15,265 bases of DNA, taken from CAVZLD01 sp964522605 (lineage in GTDB: Bacteria > Planctomycetota > Planctomycetia > Pirellulales > Pirellulaceae). Below are positions 14,364 through 15,265 of the stretch, piece after piece. The notes under the pieces are model-generated. The model ran no database searches. It was not told the origin of the DNA and was given only the letters and a program-made list of their open reading frames with translations. The position numbers and the translations under genes were made by a program. The DNA is taken from assembly GCA_964522605.1 (NCBI GenBank), contig CAZFWV010000151.1, positions 1-15,265 on the forward strand, given 5' to 3'. How positions within the stretch are numbered: position 1 is the stretch's first letter; every line of letters starts with the position of its first letter.

Positions 14364-15049
14364 CGGTGACAGGTCGAACAGTCCGTCGACGGGTGGATGT
14401 TGAGTTGTTCGCGTAATCGACGGCCCAGCTGTTCCGGCTCCTCCTCCGAGGTCCAGTCCAGTTGGGTTACGTATTCCAGCGGTCGCAGATGCGGGTCCGG
14501 GTTGCGATGACAGTCCAGACACCAGCTCATCGTTAATGGCTCCACCTGCGTTACTTGCTCCATGCGATCCACCCGGCCGTGACAGGAGACACACGATACG
14601 CCGCGGTTCACGTGGGCACTGTGGTCGAAGTAAACGAAATCCGGCAGATCGTGGACGCGCACCCAAGAAATCGGGTCGCCCGACGACTGGCTCTCGCGAA
14701 CCGGCAGCAACTTGGCACTCTGGGAATGGATCGAAGAGGTTGCGACGGAACCGTCGGGATTCGCGGCACTGTGGCAGTTGACGCACGTCTGAGTCGGCGG
14801 CACCGCCGCATGGGCCGCCTTGTCGACCGTGTTGTGGCAGTAGCGGCAATCCATCTTCAGCGTGCCAACGTGCAATTTGTGGCTGAACGGAACAGGCTGT
14901 TCCGGCGAATACCCCACATTGGTGGTCTGAGGCGACGTCGCGTACGCTCCGACCGCCACGACGTAAATCAAGCCGATTCCAAAGACCAGCAAAGCCCAGG
15001 GAATGATGCGATTAACCCAGGATGGAAAGGTAAAGCGATCCATGACCAT
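14360..15049 (-). CDS. actA: ACIII subunit ActA, pentaheme cytochrome c
   Basis: This 229-residue protein has one N-terminal helix (about 16-36) and a periplasmic domain with five CxxCH heme sites: C68-H72, C89-H93, C153-H157, C177-H181 and C224-H228. Extra histidines in FSHKLH (55-60) and FDHSAH (141-146) are likely axial ligands. Five hemes, one anchor and position ahead of an ActB gene identify ActA. The chain ends one residue after the last heme motif. It is the first gene of the ACIII operon and overlaps actB by 4 bp. Two in-frame ATGs (15049 and 15043) are possible starts; neither has a clear RBS. Confidence 0.95.
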   Translation of the reverse strand: MVMDRFTFPSWVNRIIPWALLVFGIGLIYVVAVGAYATSPQTTNVGYSPEQPVPFSHKLHVGTLKMDCRYCHNTVDKAAHAAVPPTQTCVNCHSAANPDGSVATSSIHSQSAKLLPVRESQSSGDPISWVRVHDLPDFVYFDHSAHVNRGVSCVSCHGRVDRMEQVTQVEPLTMSWCLDCHRNPDPHLRPLEYVTQLDWTSEEEPEQLGRRLREQLNIHPSTDCSTCHR

Positions 15050-15101
15050 GACTTAGGTTGAGAGACGAGATGCCGGCAGCAGGCCGAGCAAGAGTGGTGG
15101 G

Positions 15102-15121
15102 AGCACACTCGAAAGCGTGCT
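15102..15121. repeat. Small inverted repeat upstream of actA
   Basis: AGCACAC and GCGTGCT form a 7-bp stem with one mismatch around a TCGAAA loop, 53 bases before the actA start. It could be a small dispersed hairpin, an operator or part of the 5' leader. No promoter can be placed with confidence in 15050-15201. Confidence 0.4.
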
Positions 15122-15201
15122 TTGTCGTGCCTTCCACCCGTCAGATGGTAGAAAAGACCATTCCGAAGCGTAATGCGTCAAATCGTCGCAGGGGGAGGAG
15201 A

Positions 15202-15265
15202 GGCTGGAGGCTGGAGGCTGGAGACTGGAGGCTGGAGGCTGGAGGCTGGAGGCTGGAGGCTGGAG
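15202..15265 (+). repeat. Heptanucleotide array at the right window edge
   Basis: Nine heptamers in phase (15202-15264; GGCTGGA throughout except one GACTGGA at 15223-15229) run off the window. The preceding GGGGGAGGAGA (15191-15201) looks like a degenerate start. Seen from actA, the array lies upstream with the same polarity as the array upstream of guaC. Its full length is unknown. Confidence 0.95.

Noticed and set aside
15150..15181. Promoter for actA based on TTGACG (minus strand, 15176-15181)
   Set aside because: The only -10-like hexamer downstream (TACCAT) is about 25 bases away, too far for a standard sigma-70 promoter.

Overview
The window looks like chromosomal DNA of a planctomycete, most likely of the Pirellulales, although no taxonomic marker gene is present. 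The reasons are the moderately high GC, a single respiratory cluster pairing alternative complex III (ACIII) with a caa3-type oxidase and lacking any bc1 complex, a fused ActD-ActE subunit, and several families of short dispersed repeats (heptamer arrays, a palindrome built on CACTGGCTYTGCCAGTG, and an ACGGAT hairpin). I recall similar repeats from planctomycete genomes but could not check this.

Layout. (1) 1-1165: guaC (GMP reductase) on the + strand. It is preceded by an array of 7-bp repeats and ends inside a second, inverted array. (2) 1148-1403: a complex repeat element filling the gap between the two convergent units, guaC and the oxidase operon. (3) 1396-6468, minus strand: sco-coxB-coxA-coxC-coxD, encoding a copper chaperone and the four subunits of an A2-type caa3 oxidase. 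(4) 6469-6823: a 355-bp gap with no gene, holding a palindromic repeat of about 109 bp. (5) 6824-15049, minus strand: actA-actB-actC-actDE-actF plus a small one-helix membrane protein, together ACIII. A hairpin-forming repeat sits between actB and actC. (6) 15050-15265: the upstream region of actA, with a small hairpin and another heptamer array running off the window.

How the genes work together. ACIII oxidises menaquinol or ubiquinol. The electrons pass through ActB Fe-S clusters and ActA/ActE c-type hemes to the c-type heme fused to CoxB, then to CuA, heme a and the heme a3-CuB site of CoxA, where O2 is reduced. Sco delivers copper to CuA. Tight coupling (ATGA overlaps at sco/coxB, coxB/coxA and actA/actB; TGATG at actC/actDE) and gene adjacency suggest an ACIII-caa3 supercomplex. 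Heme A synthesis genes (ctaA/ctaB) and c-type cytochrome maturation genes are not in the window.

The most unusual signal is in the repeats. The two inverted elements around guaC share a core of about 36 bp whose differences fall almost entirely at synonymous codon positions (peptide LCR[V/I]TLNAAAC). This hints that a supposedly non-coding repeat is, or was, translated. The stop codons of both convergent genes also lie in repeat heptamers.
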